Shown here: in pieces, positions 51,826 through 60,754 of the stretch
Layout of the letters: every line of letters begins with the position of its first letter
How positions within the stretch are numbered: the stretch's first letter is position 1
NCBI RefSeq assembly: GCF_008124625.1
Contig: NZ_VNHM01000007.1
Location: 1 to 64,000, forward strand
Source: Desulfallas thermosapovorans DSM 6562
GTDB taxonomy: Bacteria > Bacillota > Desulfotomaculia > Desulfotomaculales > Desulfallaceae
Length of the DNA stretch: 64,000 bases
Direction: 5' to 3'
Position numbers and translations under genes: made by a program
Notes under the pieces: model-generated
Told to the model about the DNA's origin: nothing
Databases searched by the model: none
Seen by the model: the letters and a program-made list of their open reading frames with translations, nothing else

Positions 51826-52617
51826 TTATTCCTCCTCCGCAGCCTCATCCTCATCACCCTTTTTATTACGGGCTGACGGTTTCAGGTAAGCCACCAGCCT
51901 TTCCCTGATCAGTATGGGGTTGTAGCCGGCCTGCAAGGAAATAATACCTTCCATCATCAGTTCTTTTAATAAAATTTCCTTTTTGCTAATATTTGACAGT
52001 TTTGCCGCCAGGGGCAGCCACAACACGTTGGCACTGCCCACGCCGTACAGGGTGGCCATAAAGGCAACGGCAATGGCCGGACCCAGGCTGTCCGGGTCGC
52101 TCATGTTGCCCAGCACGTGTACCAACCCCATCACCGTACCGATGATGCCCATGGTGGGCGCGTAACCGCCAGCCACTTCAAAAATGCTGCTGCCGACACC
52201 GTGGCGCTCTTCTATGGCATATATTTCAACTTCAAGAATTTTTTTTACCAGTTCCGGGTCGGTACCGTCGATAACCAGCTGCAATCCTTTTCTCAAGTAA
52301 GGGTCGTTTATTTCCGGCAGCCGGTTTTCCAGGTAAAGCAAACCTTCCCTCCTGGCTTCTTCAGCCATGGCCACAATTTCCTCAATGGTTCTGGTGGGGT
52401 CATATGGTTTGTTGAACATGGCCAGTTTAATCAACTGGGGCAGGGCTTTGAAGTCCCCCGGAGAAAAGCTGAACATGGTGGCCCCGATGGTACCGCCGAA
52501 CACAATCAGCGCCGCGCTGGGTTGCACCAGGGCTCCGATATGCCCCCCTTCCAGGGTAAATCCCACCAGCAGTGCCCCCAATCCTAAAATAAAGCCTAAT
52601 ATAGTTGCGAGATCCAT
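51826..52617 (-). CDS. motA: flagellar motor stator protein MotA
   Basis: MotA and MotB form the proton (or sodium) channel of the motor. The 263-aa protein has four membrane segments (about 3-22, 33-52, 148-170, 180-200), the GGTIGATMFSFSPGDF and ARREGLLYLENRLPEINDPYLRKGL regions, and APTMGIIGTVMGLVHVLGNM. The typical charged residues of the cytoplasmic loop are present (R, E). It lies after motB on the transcript, the reverse of the usual motA-motB order. Confidence 0.95.
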   Translation of the reverse strand: MDLATILGFILGLGALLVGFTLEGGHIGALVQPSAALIVFGGTIGATMFSFSPGDFKALPQLIKLAMFNKPYDPTRTIEEIVAMAEEARREGLLYLENRLPEINDPYLRKGLQLVIDGTDPELVKKILEVEIYAIEERHGVGSSIFEVAGGYAPTMGIIGTVMGLVHVLGNMSDPDSLGPAIAVAFMATLYGVGSANVLWLPLAAKLSNISKKEILLKELMMEGIISLQAGYNPILIRERLVAYLKPSARNKKGDEDEAAEEE

Positions 52618-52667
52618 ACTTTACCTTCCTTTGCCAGGTTATCAGTTAAAAAAACAACTAAATATGC

Positions 52668-53477
52668 TTATTCGGTACTGTGCTGCTCCTCAGGTAGTGT
52701 GTTCACCATGCCCGGCTCGGCGCCGGCAAATTCACTGCTTAGAATGACAAGGTCGACCCGGCGGTTCAACTGGCGGTTTTCCGGGTTGCTGTTGGGCATC
52801 CGGGGACGGTATTCACCATAGGCCGAAGCTGACAGTTTTCGCGGCTCGAAACCGTGAACACGGATGAATTCCTGCACCACATTGGTGGCCCTTGCCGCTG
52901 AAAGTTCCCAGTTTGAGGGAAACTGGGCGGTATTGATGGGTAAATCATCGGTATGCCCCTCCACGCGAATATAATTGGGGGTGGCCGCCAGTATTGGCGC
53001 CACTTTGCTTAATATTTCCCGGGCTTGTCCGGTCAGTTGGGAAGAACCCAGGTCAAACAACACCTCATTTTGAAAACTTAGCACTACGCCCCTTTCCTCA
53101 CTGGTTACCGAAACCCTGGCTTCCAGCCCGTTTTGTTTGATATATTCTTCCAGTTGACTTTTTATATCAATCAACTGAAGGTTTTCCAATTGTGTTTCTG
53201 TACCCTGTTCATCCATTTCCCTGATTATGTCCGCCATTTGCTCCGGCGGGGCGCCCGGAATTATTTCCGGCCCCGGGCTGTCCAAAACCATTCCACCGGC
53301 TCCAAAAACCGCGGCCAGAGATTCGGCCAGGGTTTCGAATTTAGCGGCGTCAAGTTTACTGAGCGTGTACATGACAATAAAAAAAATAAGCAGCAAAGTA
53401 ATCATGTCGGCATAGGTGATTAGCCAGCGTTCAAGGCCGGCCCCGTGCCCTTTTTTGGGCCTGCGTCTTCTTACCAA
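52668..53477 (-). CDS. motB: flagellar motor stator protein MotB
   Basis: The 269-aa protein has a short basic cytoplasmic start, one membrane helix at about 18-41 with the ion-binding Asp in WLITYADMITLLLIFFIVMY, and a C-terminal OmpA-type peptidoglycan-binding domain with VEGHTDDLPINTAQFPSNWELSAARATNVVQ. It is complete. It lies upstream of motA by 50 bp. Confidence 0.96.
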   Translation of the reverse strand: MVRRRRPKKGHGAGLERWLITYADMITLLLIFFIVMYTLSKLDAAKFETLAESLAAVFGAGGMVLDSPGPEIIPGAPPEQMADIIREMDEQGTETQLENLQLIDIKSQLEEYIKQNGLEARVSVTSEERGVVLSFQNEVLFDLGSSQLTGQAREILSKVAPILAATPNYIRVEGHTDDLPINTAQFPSNWELSAARATNVVQEFIRVHGFEPRKLSASAYGEYRPRMPNSNPENRQLNRRVDLVILSSEFAGAEPGMVNTLPEEQHSTE

Positions 53478-53567
53478 CTACTTCAGCTCCCAAAACAAAT
53501 ATGATGATAAAAAACTCTCGCCATCAATTTCCTGCATTATCCACTATATTACGCGCTTCTTTCCAGG

Positions 53568-55049
53568 TTAATGCAGTACAATGTCACCTTCACTATTAAT
53601 TCTGGCCAGCAGCATATTGACATCCCGGGTAACTTTATATATGCGGTGGCCAATTTGTAAAACTGTGCCGGTATACGCACGCCGGGCTTTAATCGTACAC
53701 CCGGTTTCGGTACGGGCCAGCGTGGTTACACCCATGGGACCGCCTATTTCACCTGCATTGATACCGTTTAAGGCATACATTTGCCCACCCCGGAACACCC
53801 CTTTGATTGTTATGGCACCCTGGCAGTTCAACTGGGAATTAAAAGCCCCCTGGCCAGTTATTTTAATGTCGCCGGTGGCTTCAATTTGCGAACTGGTAAC
53901 GCTGTTGGCGATAACATGGGCGGGTTCACCGCTCAGAGAATCCAAATATGCCAGCGCCTTGGCGATGCTTTTTTGCACCCCGTCCAGATTATGCAACGCC
54001 AGGGCATTGAAACCGGATACTTTTTTCAAATCCACCAGGACATCCTTCAGTTCCTGGGGAGCATTCTGTTCCCGCTTGCCGATTAATTCACGCAGGTGGC
54101 GCACCTGGCCGCCCAAATGGGCAAATTTTTTGTCCAGCAATGTCATGACCACCTGGCCAAATTGGATATTCCTTCTTGTTTGCTGCAATCTTATATACGC
54201 CTGTTTGGCTGTTTTGTTCAGGAGGTTGATGGTTTTTGCTATTTCCTGAAGCTCTTTTTTAGCAGCACCCAGCGAAGCGGTTTTACCGCCAACCTGTATG
54301 CGGCTGGCTGTAATCACCTTCATAACCTGCAGGTTTTTTTGGACTTTGACTTCAGCCCGGGATATAAATCCCAGCACTTGCAAATTGCCCTGCACATCCA
54401 CAATCATATTTTCCATAACATTGCCGGTTACAATGACATCGCCGTTAAAGCGCAGGTTTCCTGATTTAATATCCACATCACCTTCGTGCTGGTAGACCGC
54501 ATCTACACTAACGATAATATTACCGCCTCTTTTTTGTACCCTGGGGCGACCGTTAATTGCACTGGATACCGTCATACCGTCCTTGGAAAGAACGGCACCT
54601 TTTCCCGCCTGTAATCTTAGTTCCATCACCTTACGGGGGGTAATGACCTGCCCGGTTACTGTTTGACCGTTTTCCCCCTTTTCTGCGGGGTGATAAACGG
54701 CCAGCACGGTTCCCGCGTTTACCGACGGCACATCGAATACCTCCCTGAAGTCCACATTTTGTTCATCCTGTTTATTTGCCCTGGGTGTCTGGGAGGTGAA
54801 AAGGTATTGCACGTAGCCGTCCCGGCCTTCCCGGGGTGGTGTTCCGTTGGCGATCAAATATGTGCCTTCAGCCGGGTTGTTGATTAAATGTTCCAGTACC
54901 CGCTTGTCTAAACCATGCTTAACTTCCTTTTCCTGCAGCATGTCATAAATTAGTTTTTCATTTACCAATTGAGGCTCTCGAACAGTAAAAAAAGCTTTCA
55001 TTTTATCATCGGTTATGATGAGAATGACACCGTTGCCAACATCACTCAA
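53568..55049 (-). CDS. FapA family (DUF342) protein
   Basis: A 493-aa protein of the DUF342/FapA family: an N-terminal YLIANGTPPREGRDGYVQYLF segment, and a beta-helical middle with repeated VDIKSGNLRFNGDVIVTGNV-type turns. A coiled-coil insert follows at about 260-345 (KKELQEIAKTINLLNKTAKQAYI), then a C-terminal beta-helix. Some Vibrio members affect polar flagellar or cell polarity functions; others are of unknown role. Start TTG 55049 follows GGGGTGA. As first gene of the mot-che cluster it may be co-transcribed with it. Confidence 0.82.
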   Translation of the reverse strand: MSDVGNGVILIITDDKMKAFFTVREPQLVNEKLIYDMLQEKEVKHGLDKRVLEHLINNPAEGTYLIANGTPPREGRDGYVQYLFTSQTPRANKQDEQNVDFREVFDVPSVNAGTVLAVYHPAEKGENGQTVTGQVITPRKVMELRLQAGKGAVLSKDGMTVSSAINGRPRVQKRGGNIIVSVDAVYQHEGDVDIKSGNLRFNGDVIVTGNVMENMIVDVQGNLQVLGFISRAEVKVQKNLQVMKVITASRIQVGGKTASLGAAKKELQEIAKTINLLNKTAKQAYIRLQQTRRNIQFGQVVMTLLDKKFAHLGGQVRHLRELIGKREQNAPQELKDVLVDLKKVSGFNALALHNLDGVQKSIAKALAYLDSLSGEPAHVIANSVTSSQIEATGDIKITGQGAFNSQLNCQGAITIKGVFRGGQMYALNGINAGEIGGPMGVTTLARTETGCTIKARRAYTGTVLQIGHRIYKVTRDVNMLLARINSEGDIVLH

Positions 55050-55542
55050 AAAATCACCCCGTTTTATTTAATCAAGCAAATGTTGAACAAATACTTATGC
55101 TACCACCATATTAGTAAAATTTTCAACAAATAGTGCAAAATCTCCTGCCCCGGCTTTAATATATTAACTCTTATTAAAAATATCGACCAAAATGGCTTCG
55201 GGCTTTAACTCTTTAAAGGAACTATTGTAATAATGGTAAATTAGTCTGGTATTCATGGAATCGGGCGATAATGCTCGCACAGCGCCCGGTCGGTCCGGTG
55301 GCCCGGGTGATTGCTCCGGAGCTTGAAAGATACCTTGGGCGCGTTGCATCTCATGTTATTATTAAAGCGACAGTCTTCGATAAAACATTTGACCCGGCTC
55401 ATATAAGTACCTTCCTTTTCTAAGATTTAGACATAGTGATAATCGTTAATATTACCCAAAGAATCTTTCTTATTCTAATGTTTACAGGACCATTTTGACC
55501 ATAAAATATCCTAACCGCAGCTCAAACCAAATATTATATGTA
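55050..55542. other. gene-free gap between the che and comB units
   Basis: About 490 bp between divergent transcripts. A short minus-strand frame (55164-55349) has no ribosome site and an odd composition, so I do not call it. Nothing matches a known riboswitch that I recognise. It should hold the promoter for the fapA operon. Confidence 0.4.
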
Positions 55543-55572
55543 TTACACGGACCGGTCCAGTGCTCTTATAAT
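55543..55572 (+). promoter_or_regulatory. sigma-A-type promoter candidate for comB
   Basis: TTACAC, 18 nt, TATAAT. The spacer holds the perfect palindrome GGACCGGTCC (55549-55558), a possible regulator site. It lies about 87 bp upstream of the comB start. Confidence 0.55.
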
Positions 55573-55658
55573 TTATTTGTTTGTAGTGACGGGCATGCCT
55601 GGTAAAAACAACAGGCTTTTTTTAACAAAATTACCTTGTGAAGAAAGGATGGGGCATT

Positions 55659-56417
55659 TTGCAAATTAAATTGATACCCGTTGCCGCTGTTTGCGATCCC
55701 AAGGCTTTGCTGGGAACCACCGCGGTTGTATTCGATGTACTGCGGGCTACCAGTACCATTGTCACCGCGCTGGCTGCAGGTTACCGGCGGGTATACCCGG
55801 TGGCCCAAGCAAGTGCCGCAGTGGCACTGGCCCGCCGGCATGGTTTTGTGCTATCGGGTGAGCGGGGTGGAGAAAAAATAGAGGGGTTTCCCCACGGCAA
55901 CTCCCCGCTGGAGTTTGCCGGCGGCCCCGGAACCGGCAGTTCCGTGCTGGTAATCACCACATCCAACGGCACGGGGGCCATTCGCCGGGCTGCTTCCGCC
56001 AGCCCGGTTTTAATCGGCTCTTTGCTTAACGCCCGGGCGGTGGCCCGGGCCGCCCTGGAACAGGGGCAGGATATCAGCTTGGTGTGTGCAGGTACTGGGG
56101 GCTTATTTTCACTGGAGGACATCCTGGGAGCCGGGTTCGTTTTACTGGAGATATTGCAGCAGCTAAACCCGGGCGGCGGAGAAGGAAAGTCACCGGAGGG
56201 CCCGGCAATGGACGACCTGGCAATAACCGCCTGTGGGCTGGCTCGTTTATATCATAATGACCCGCTGGCGGGGCTATATGCCGGGCAACATGGTCAAAGG
56301 TTGTTGAAGCTTGGCCGGGAGGAAGATTTGCGCTGGTGCGCCGGGTTAAACCGTTTTGATATTGCACCGGTTTTTACAGGGGAATATATTACTTTGGTGC
56401 CGGACAATAATGGTTAA
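55659..56417 (+). CDS. comB: 2-phosphosulfolactate phosphatase ComB
   Basis: ComB removes phosphate from 2-phosphosulfolactate, a step of sulfolactate and coenzyme M synthesis in organisms that make them. The conserved VVFDVLRATSTIVTALAAGYRRVYPV, LSGERGGEKIEGFPHGNSPLE and ITTSNGTGAI motifs are present; the first holds the catalytic Asp region. I prefer the TTG start at 55659 (QIKLIPVAAV) with AAAGGA nine nt before it; a GTG at 55638 lacks a ribosome site. About 252 aa. It stands alone on the plus strand; other pathway genes are not in the window. Confidence 0.9.
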   Translation: MQIKLIPVAAVCDPKALLGTTAVVFDVLRATSTIVTALAAGYRRVYPVAQASAAVALARRHGFVLSGERGGEKIEGFPHGNSPLEFAGGPGTGSSVLVITTSNGTGAIRRAASASPVLIGSLLNARAVARAALEQGQDISLVCAGTGGLFSLEDILGAGFVLLEILQQLNPGGGEGKSPEGPAMDDLAITACGLARLYHNDPLAGLYAGQHGQRLLKLGREEDLRWCAGLNRFDIAPVFTGEYITLVPDNNG

Positions 56418-56437
56418 TACCGGTCATGGCCCGGCCA

Positions 56438-56537
56438 GGTGAACTCGTTCAGCTAAACCTGAACACCGGGGCTTCAGATGGGGATTCTACCCCACCTGAA
56501 GTAATAATAGGAACTCCCACCTAATAGAAGTGGAAGT
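56438..56537. repeat. cluster of three short stem-loops
   Basis: Between comB and the SIR2 gene: GGTG...TTCAG / CTGAA...CACC (56438-56467), CTTCAG-TGGGG / CCCCA-CTGAAG (56472-56501, nearly perfect), and ACTCCCAC / GTGGAAGT (56513-56537). This could be a terminator region shared by converging genes, a structured RNA or the decayed end of an IS200/IS605-type element. I cannot decide from sequence alone. Confidence 0.45.
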
Positions 56538-56617
56538 CATGGAATTTGAGAAATGTAGGAACGCCCGCCCGTACTGTTTGCCAACCGCCTCACTTGTTAA
56601 CTGCCATTATATGGCAG

Positions 56618-57727
56618 TTAGGTGTGCACAGGGTGATACAGGGGCATTGAGACTGGTGCGGGGGCATTTGGGCTGCCGGTAGTGGTCAGTATTTCCTGCA
56701 CCAGGGACCGGTCCATCAAAAAATCAGCAAAGGATAGTTTTATAAAGCGCACGTGATTGCTTAAAGCCAGGTAATTATACTTTAAAGTTCTGGATTTACT
56801 GTTATTCACAACGATTACCTGCTGGTGGGGAGATAAACTTTTCTTGAACAATGCTTTAAAATGCACGTCGGCATCCGGAAACGAGTAGCCCACGAACACC
56901 ACCTTGCGACACGACCGGATTTCCCGCATAGCCTCGCCGAGAATTTGTGATATAACGGGGTGGGAGATTTTCTTTATATGTGACGGCGGAATAATAAGGG
57001 TCTCAAATTCCGAGGCGTCCACGGGGCATCTATACTTGTTCGAAACGCAACGTCCTTCGCCGGTATGCCCGGCATAAAGGTTTATTTTGGTGTCCCGGGG
57101 GGTCAGTAAAACCTGTTTGCAACAATGGCAGTATTTCCAGTTTAAGCTACCGTGGCCCTTTAATATTTTCATGGCGGCAGGGCTGATGCGGTTGGGCGGG
57201 CGCTTCTCTTCATTCAGATCGTAGTTCATCAGGTGGATACCGTAATCTATATTAACCGCGCCGCCGGGGCACAGGGAACTGTAAGCGTCTTCCAAAAGGG
57301 TGTCATAGTTTAAAGTAAGTATGGCGATGTTGGGATTGTACCGGAAAACAGCCTCCCAGAAGGAGCGGTATGTTGTTCCCTGCCGGTGTGATTTTTCGCT
57401 GATCACGTAATGGATCAGTTTAATGAGCCCTTCTTTGATAACCCGAATCCGGGCATGAGAGTACCGGGCGCTCAAGTGTTCGTCCTGGCTGATAAAATAA
57501 TCCAAAAAGCCGAACACGGTTTCCAGCGTGGGGTATATTTTAGCCCGCGCGTCCCAGGCAAAGTTTTCCGCTATGAATTCGGTAACGATTTGACCGGTGG
57601 GAGATTGTTGGATGTCCGGAAACTCATTGGACATGATTATCGGCAGTATATCAGCCTGCAGGGGAGCCCCGTCGGCATAAGAGGCTCCGGCACCGAAAAC
57701 AAACACCACATCCCGGCCTATTTGCAT
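56618..57727 (-). CDS. SIR2-like domain protein, stand-alone
   Basis: A 369-aa protein with a SIR2-type NAD-binding fold: VFVFGAGASYADGAP (GAGAS motif), ILTLNYDTLLEDAY (Asn-Tyr-Asp), LKGHGSLNWKYC (catalytic His) and FVGYSFPDADVHFK. CHCC at about 201-204 may form part of a metal site. Many prokaryotic SIR2-like proteins deplete NAD+ as phage defence effectors, but partners such as a HerA helicase, Argonaute or TIR protein are not adjacent, so this is only a candidate. ATG 57727 follows GAGGGTG. The gene lies alone near a tRNA gene, a usual place for acquired islands. Confidence 0.82.
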   Translation of the reverse strand: MQIGRDVVFVFGAGASYADGAPLQADILPIIMSNEFPDIQQSPTGQIVTEFIAENFAWDARAKIYPTLETVFGFLDYFISQDEHLSARYSHARIRVIKEGLIKLIHYVISEKSHRQGTTYRSFWEAVFRYNPNIAILTLNYDTLLEDAYSSLCPGGAVNIDYGIHLMNYDLNEEKRPPNRISPAAMKILKGHGSLNWKYCHCCKQVLLTPRDTKINLYAGHTGEGRCVSNKYRCPVDASEFETLIIPPSHIKKISHPVISQILGEAMREIRSCRKVVFVGYSFPDADVHFKALFKKSLSPHQQVIVVNNSKSRTLKYNYLALSNHVRFIKLSFADFLMDRSLVQEILTTTGSPNAPAPVSMPLYHPVHT

Positions 57728-57994
57728 CAAAAAATCACCCTCAGTGATTGTTTTGGAACCCAGGGGGGTTAAAATAACGTTGTTGCTTTTTTACAGTTGT
57801 TATTATTTATACTTGCACAATACTTATACATCATTAACATCCTGCCGTTTAGCCCGGTATCCCAGTTGTGTCCTCTACCCGGCCTGGGCTTTCGCCCGGC
57901 CTCACAGCGGACAGCAGTGTCCATGATAATTAGGATAAGTGGTGCCCATGATAGTTTAACCAGTGAAGCGACATAATTTTTTACCACCACTGTA

Positions 57995-58023
57995 TTGCAT
58001 GTGTCAAAAAAATGTGCTATACT
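57995..58023 (+). promoter_or_regulatory. sigma-A promoter of the tRNA gene
   Basis: TTGCAT, 17 nt, TATACT, followed by the tRNA start 18 bp after the -10 box. Both boxes and spacing match the housekeeping promoter well. Confidence 0.85.
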
Positions 58024-58040
58024 TACTTTTGTCAGCAAAT

Positions 58041-58115
58041 GGGGCTATAGCTCAGCGGGAGAGCGCTTGACTCACATTCAAGAGGTCGCTGGTTCGAAAC
58101 CAGTTAGCCCCACCA
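58041..58115 (+). tRNA. tRNA-Val(CAC)
   Basis: A full cloverleaf of 75 nt including encoded CCA: acceptor GGGGCTA/TAGCCCC, D arm GCTC...GAGC, anticodon stem CTTGA/TCAAG with loop CTCACAT (anticodon CAC, valine), and T arm GCTGG-TTCGAAA-CCAGT. The promoter upstream and terminator downstream indicate a single-gene unit. Confidence 0.96.
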
Positions 58116-58116
58116 G

Positions 58117-58155
58117 AAAGACCAGCGGGAAGCATTGCTCCCGCTGGTCTTTTTA
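58117..58155 (+). terminator. terminator after tRNA-Val
   Basis: AGACCAGCGGGA pairs with TCCCGCTGGTCT around a short loop, followed by TTTTT: a strong rho-independent terminator on the plus strand directly behind the tRNA. Confidence 0.95.
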
Positions 58156-58291
58156 TCTGCTGCCGGTTATTTTTCTTTCCTTATTTTGGGCCTAAGCTGA
58201 TCTTTGTTCATGTAAAAAGTAGATTTTCTGTATTTTCCCGCTTATAATATTAATTTAATATATATTATTCTTTTAGTAAAGGAGTTTTTTT

Positions 58292-59398
58292 ATGTCAGGA
58301 TCTTCGGAAGTTTATTTTACTGATTTGCGCACCAGCAGCAAGGAAAACCTGTTCAACAAACTAGCCAAGCTATGCAGCAGGGTGGGCTTGAAGGAAATAA
58401 TCCAGCCTAAAGAATTGGTGGCCCTTAAGGTTCACTTCGGTGAAAGGGGCAACCTGGCATACATACGCCCACAATTTGTGCGTCAGATTGTTGATAAGGT
58501 CAGGGAATATGGCGGCAAACCGTTTCTCACCGATGCCAATACTTTATATGTGGGTTCCAGGGCCAATGCGGTTGACCACCTGGAGACCGCCATTCAAAAC
58601 GGGTTTGATTATGCGGTGGTTAACGCGCCGCTGATCATTGCCGATGGTTTGAACGGAAAAGATTATGTTAATGTGCCCATTGCAGGTAAGCATTTCAAAG
58701 AAGTCAAAATAGGCAGCGCAGCCTACCATGCGGGGGCCATTATATCCATAACCCATTTCAAAGGCCATGAGTTAACCGGTTTTGGCGGTACGTTGAAGAA
58801 TTTGGGCATGGGGCTGGGCTGCCGCAGCGGCAAACAAATGATGCATTCGGATGTTCTGCCCCGGATTACCGCCGAAAAATGCCTGGCCTGCGGGTTGTGC
58901 GCCAGGTGGTGTCCCGCCACCGCCATCAATATCGAAGAGCACGCCGCCATTGACGAGAATGTGTGCTGGGGTTGCGGTGAGTGCACTGTCACCTGCCCCC
59001 ACGGGGCAATTAAAATAAGTTGGAAAACCCAGCCCAACAACGTGCAGGAAAAGATTGTGGAATATACCATGGGTGTTTTAAAGAACAAAGAGCACAAAGC
59101 CGTACATTTCACCTTTATTATGAATGTTTCCCCGGAATGTGACTGCTGCACTTATAATGACGCCCCGGTGGTGCGGGATATAGGCATTGCAGCCTCACGG
59201 GACCCCGTGGCCCTGGATCAAGCCTGTATAGATCTGGTCAACAGTGAGGTGGCGCTCAGCGGCTCCCGCCTGGGGGATAATATTCATACCGGAGACAAGT
59301 TCGGCTCACTGCATAAAGGGATAGACTGGTCTGTACAGCTGGCTTACGGTGAGGAGATGGGTCTGGGCACCAGAAAGTACCGGTTGATAAAAGTTTAA
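58292..59398 (+). CDS. DUF362 protein with two 4Fe-4S clusters
   Basis: A 368-aa protein with a DUF362 domain (LVALKVHFGERGNLAYIRP, ITHFKGHELTGFGGTLKNLGMGLG, then CCTYND), interrupted by a bacterial ferredoxin-like pair: CLACGLCARWCP and CWGCGECTVTCP. This arrangement is common in anaerobes and is usually annotated as a 4Fe-4S-binding protein. Its substrate is unknown. AAAGGAG before ATG 58292. A bidirectional terminator follows. Confidence 0.88.
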   Translation: MSGSSEVYFTDLRTSSKENLFNKLAKLCSRVGLKEIIQPKELVALKVHFGERGNLAYIRPQFVRQIVDKVREYGGKPFLTDANTLYVGSRANAVDHLETAIQNGFDYAVVNAPLIIADGLNGKDYVNVPIAGKHFKEVKIGSAAYHAGAIISITHFKGHELTGFGGTLKNLGMGLGCRSGKQMMHSDVLPRITAEKCLACGLCARWCPATAINIEEHAAIDENVCWGCGECTVTCPHGAIKISWKTQPNNVQEKIVEYTMGVLKNKEHKAVHFTFIMNVSPECDCCTYNDAPVVRDIGIAASRDPVALDQACIDLVNSEVALSGSRLGDNIHTGDKFGSLHKGIDWSVQLAYGEEMGLGTRKYRLIKV

Positions 59399-59424
59399 AA
59401 AAACCGCCCGTAAGCGGTTTTTTT
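59397..59424. terminator. bidirectional terminator between converging genes
   Basis: AAACCGC and GCGGTTT form a stem with A-run before and T-run after, so it works on both strands. It separates the DUF362 gene from the LysM-SleB gene. Confidence 0.9.
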
Positions 59425-59442
59425 GAACTTTTATCTTTTAAT

Positions 59443-60261
59443 TTAATAGGAAAATGTGAACGCATCCAAAACAGTGCTTACCGGGCGCGATTGCAAGTAT
59501 CTGTTGGGTACCCAGGACTCAAAAAAGTACAGGGCGCCATTGGTGGGATCCCAGCCGTTCAGCGCATCCATGGCGGCCTTTTTGCCGGATTCGCTGGCCG
59601 GTTTGTTGATCCAACCGTTAAGTACCGGTTCAAACTGGTACTTTCCACCATCATCGACCTGATATACGACTCCCGGTATGGAGTTGGGGAACAACGGGCT
59701 GTCCACACGATTCAGTACTACGGCACCAACGGCCACCTGGGTGACATAGGATTCGGAATCCGCCTCGGCAGTAATGATCCGGGCCAGCAGGTCGAAATCC
59801 CCGCTGCTCAGGCGCCCGCCGCGGCTTACGTTATAGTAGTTATTTTGGGTGCTTGTCCCGGGTGAAACATTGCCTGAACCATTTTTATACCGGGGTATGT
59901 ATAAAATTTGCCCCGGGTAAATCATATCGCTTTTCAACTGGTTGATGGATTTAATACCACTGGCACTAACACCAAATTTTTTACCGATTAAATAAAGGGT
60001 GTCTCCGCTTTGGACCGTATACCGGGCAGGGATGTTTAACTGCTGGCCGGTGTATATGGCGTCGGACCACAAATTGTTGTTATAGCGCAGGGCAAACTGG
60101 CTCACATTGTACCAATTGCTGATTTTGTAAATACTGTCACCTTTGCTTACCGTATGTACCTGGGCTACACCAATGGCCGGAAACACCAGCAGCAATACCG
60201 GAAGCAATAAAAAACAAATTGGCTTTCTCTTTATTATGGTTATGCTAAAGTTTTCACCCAT
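59443..60261 (-). CDS. LysM-SleB cell wall hydrolase (spore cortex-lytic type)
   Basis: A 272-aa exported protein: signal peptide (about 12-33), two LysM domains (HTVSKGDSIYKISNWYNVS and YTVQSGDTLYLIGKKFGVS), and a hydrolase-2/SleB domain (LLARIITAEADSESYVTQVAVGAVVLNRVDSPLFPNSI). The Glu in TAEA is the likely catalytic residue. LysM domains bind peptidoglycan. The protein suggests a spore-former or general wall turnover. A full-length SleB-type order. Confidence 0.9.
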   Translation of the reverse strand: MGENFSITIIKRKPICFLLLPVLLLVFPAIGVAQVHTVSKGDSIYKISNWYNVSQFALRYNNNLWSDAIYTGQQLNIPARYTVQSGDTLYLIGKKFGVSASGIKSINQLKSDMIYPGQILYIPRYKNGSGNVSPGTSTQNNYYNVSRGGRLSSGDFDLLARIITAEADSESYVTQVAVGAVVLNRVDSPLFPNSIPGVVYQVDDGGKYQFEPVLNGWINKPASESGKKAAMDALNGWDPTNGALYFFESWVPNRYLQSRPVSTVLDAFTFSY

Positions 60262-60353
60262 AAGCCTGTAACCTTACCTCCTTGTCCAAGTTGTCGGTTC
60301 TAATTATATAATCCTACCGTTAACTGGCCAAGGAGTAAATTTTGGCATACGGG

Positions 60354-60695
60354 TCAATTTAATTTTTTGGCCCGCTCCTTGTACATTTTTTCATTAATAT
60401 GGTCCACTAAAAACATGGTGGAAAAAACGTGATAAATCCTGTTAATTACGCTTTCCAGCGCCCCATCCATTGTACTCAGGGACTCCTCAATCACCGGGCG
60501 AAAACCAAAACGGTTTTCCAGTAATTGCATAAACGATTCGATGATTTTCTCCCGGGTTGTTTCATCACCAACTTCAGACCAGGGCATATAGAAATTGTCG
60601 ATTTGATTATTGGTGCAACGCTGTACTTCATCCCTAAACATAACCTTGAATTGCTCAAAGGTTGGCCGTTTTTTACTAAAGCTTACCATACTCAA
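60354..60695 (-). CDS. hypothetical helical protein
   Basis: A 113-aa protein with FEQFKVMFRDEVQRCTNNQ at the start and FSTMFLVDHINEKMYKERAKKLN at the end, mainly helical with no membrane segment. I do not recognise the family. It lies alone between the SleB-type gene and sdpI and has its own start at 60695 (or MVSFSK, two residues in). Confidence 0.6.
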   Translation of the reverse strand: MSMVSFSKKRPTFEQFKVMFRDEVQRCTNNQIDNFYMPWSEVGDETTREKIIESFMQLLENRFGFRPVIEESLSTMDGALESVINRIYHVFSTMFLVDHINEKMYKERAKKLN

Positions 60696-60754
60696 CCACC
60701 TTATCCTTATATTTGATTATTTTTGTGCCAGGTGTTGAAAGTGGCATCAAGATC

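Noticed and set aside
55164-55349. 61-codon minus-strand frame in the fapA-comB gap
   Set aside because: No ribosome site, no similarity I recognise, and low-complexity Pro/Arg text.
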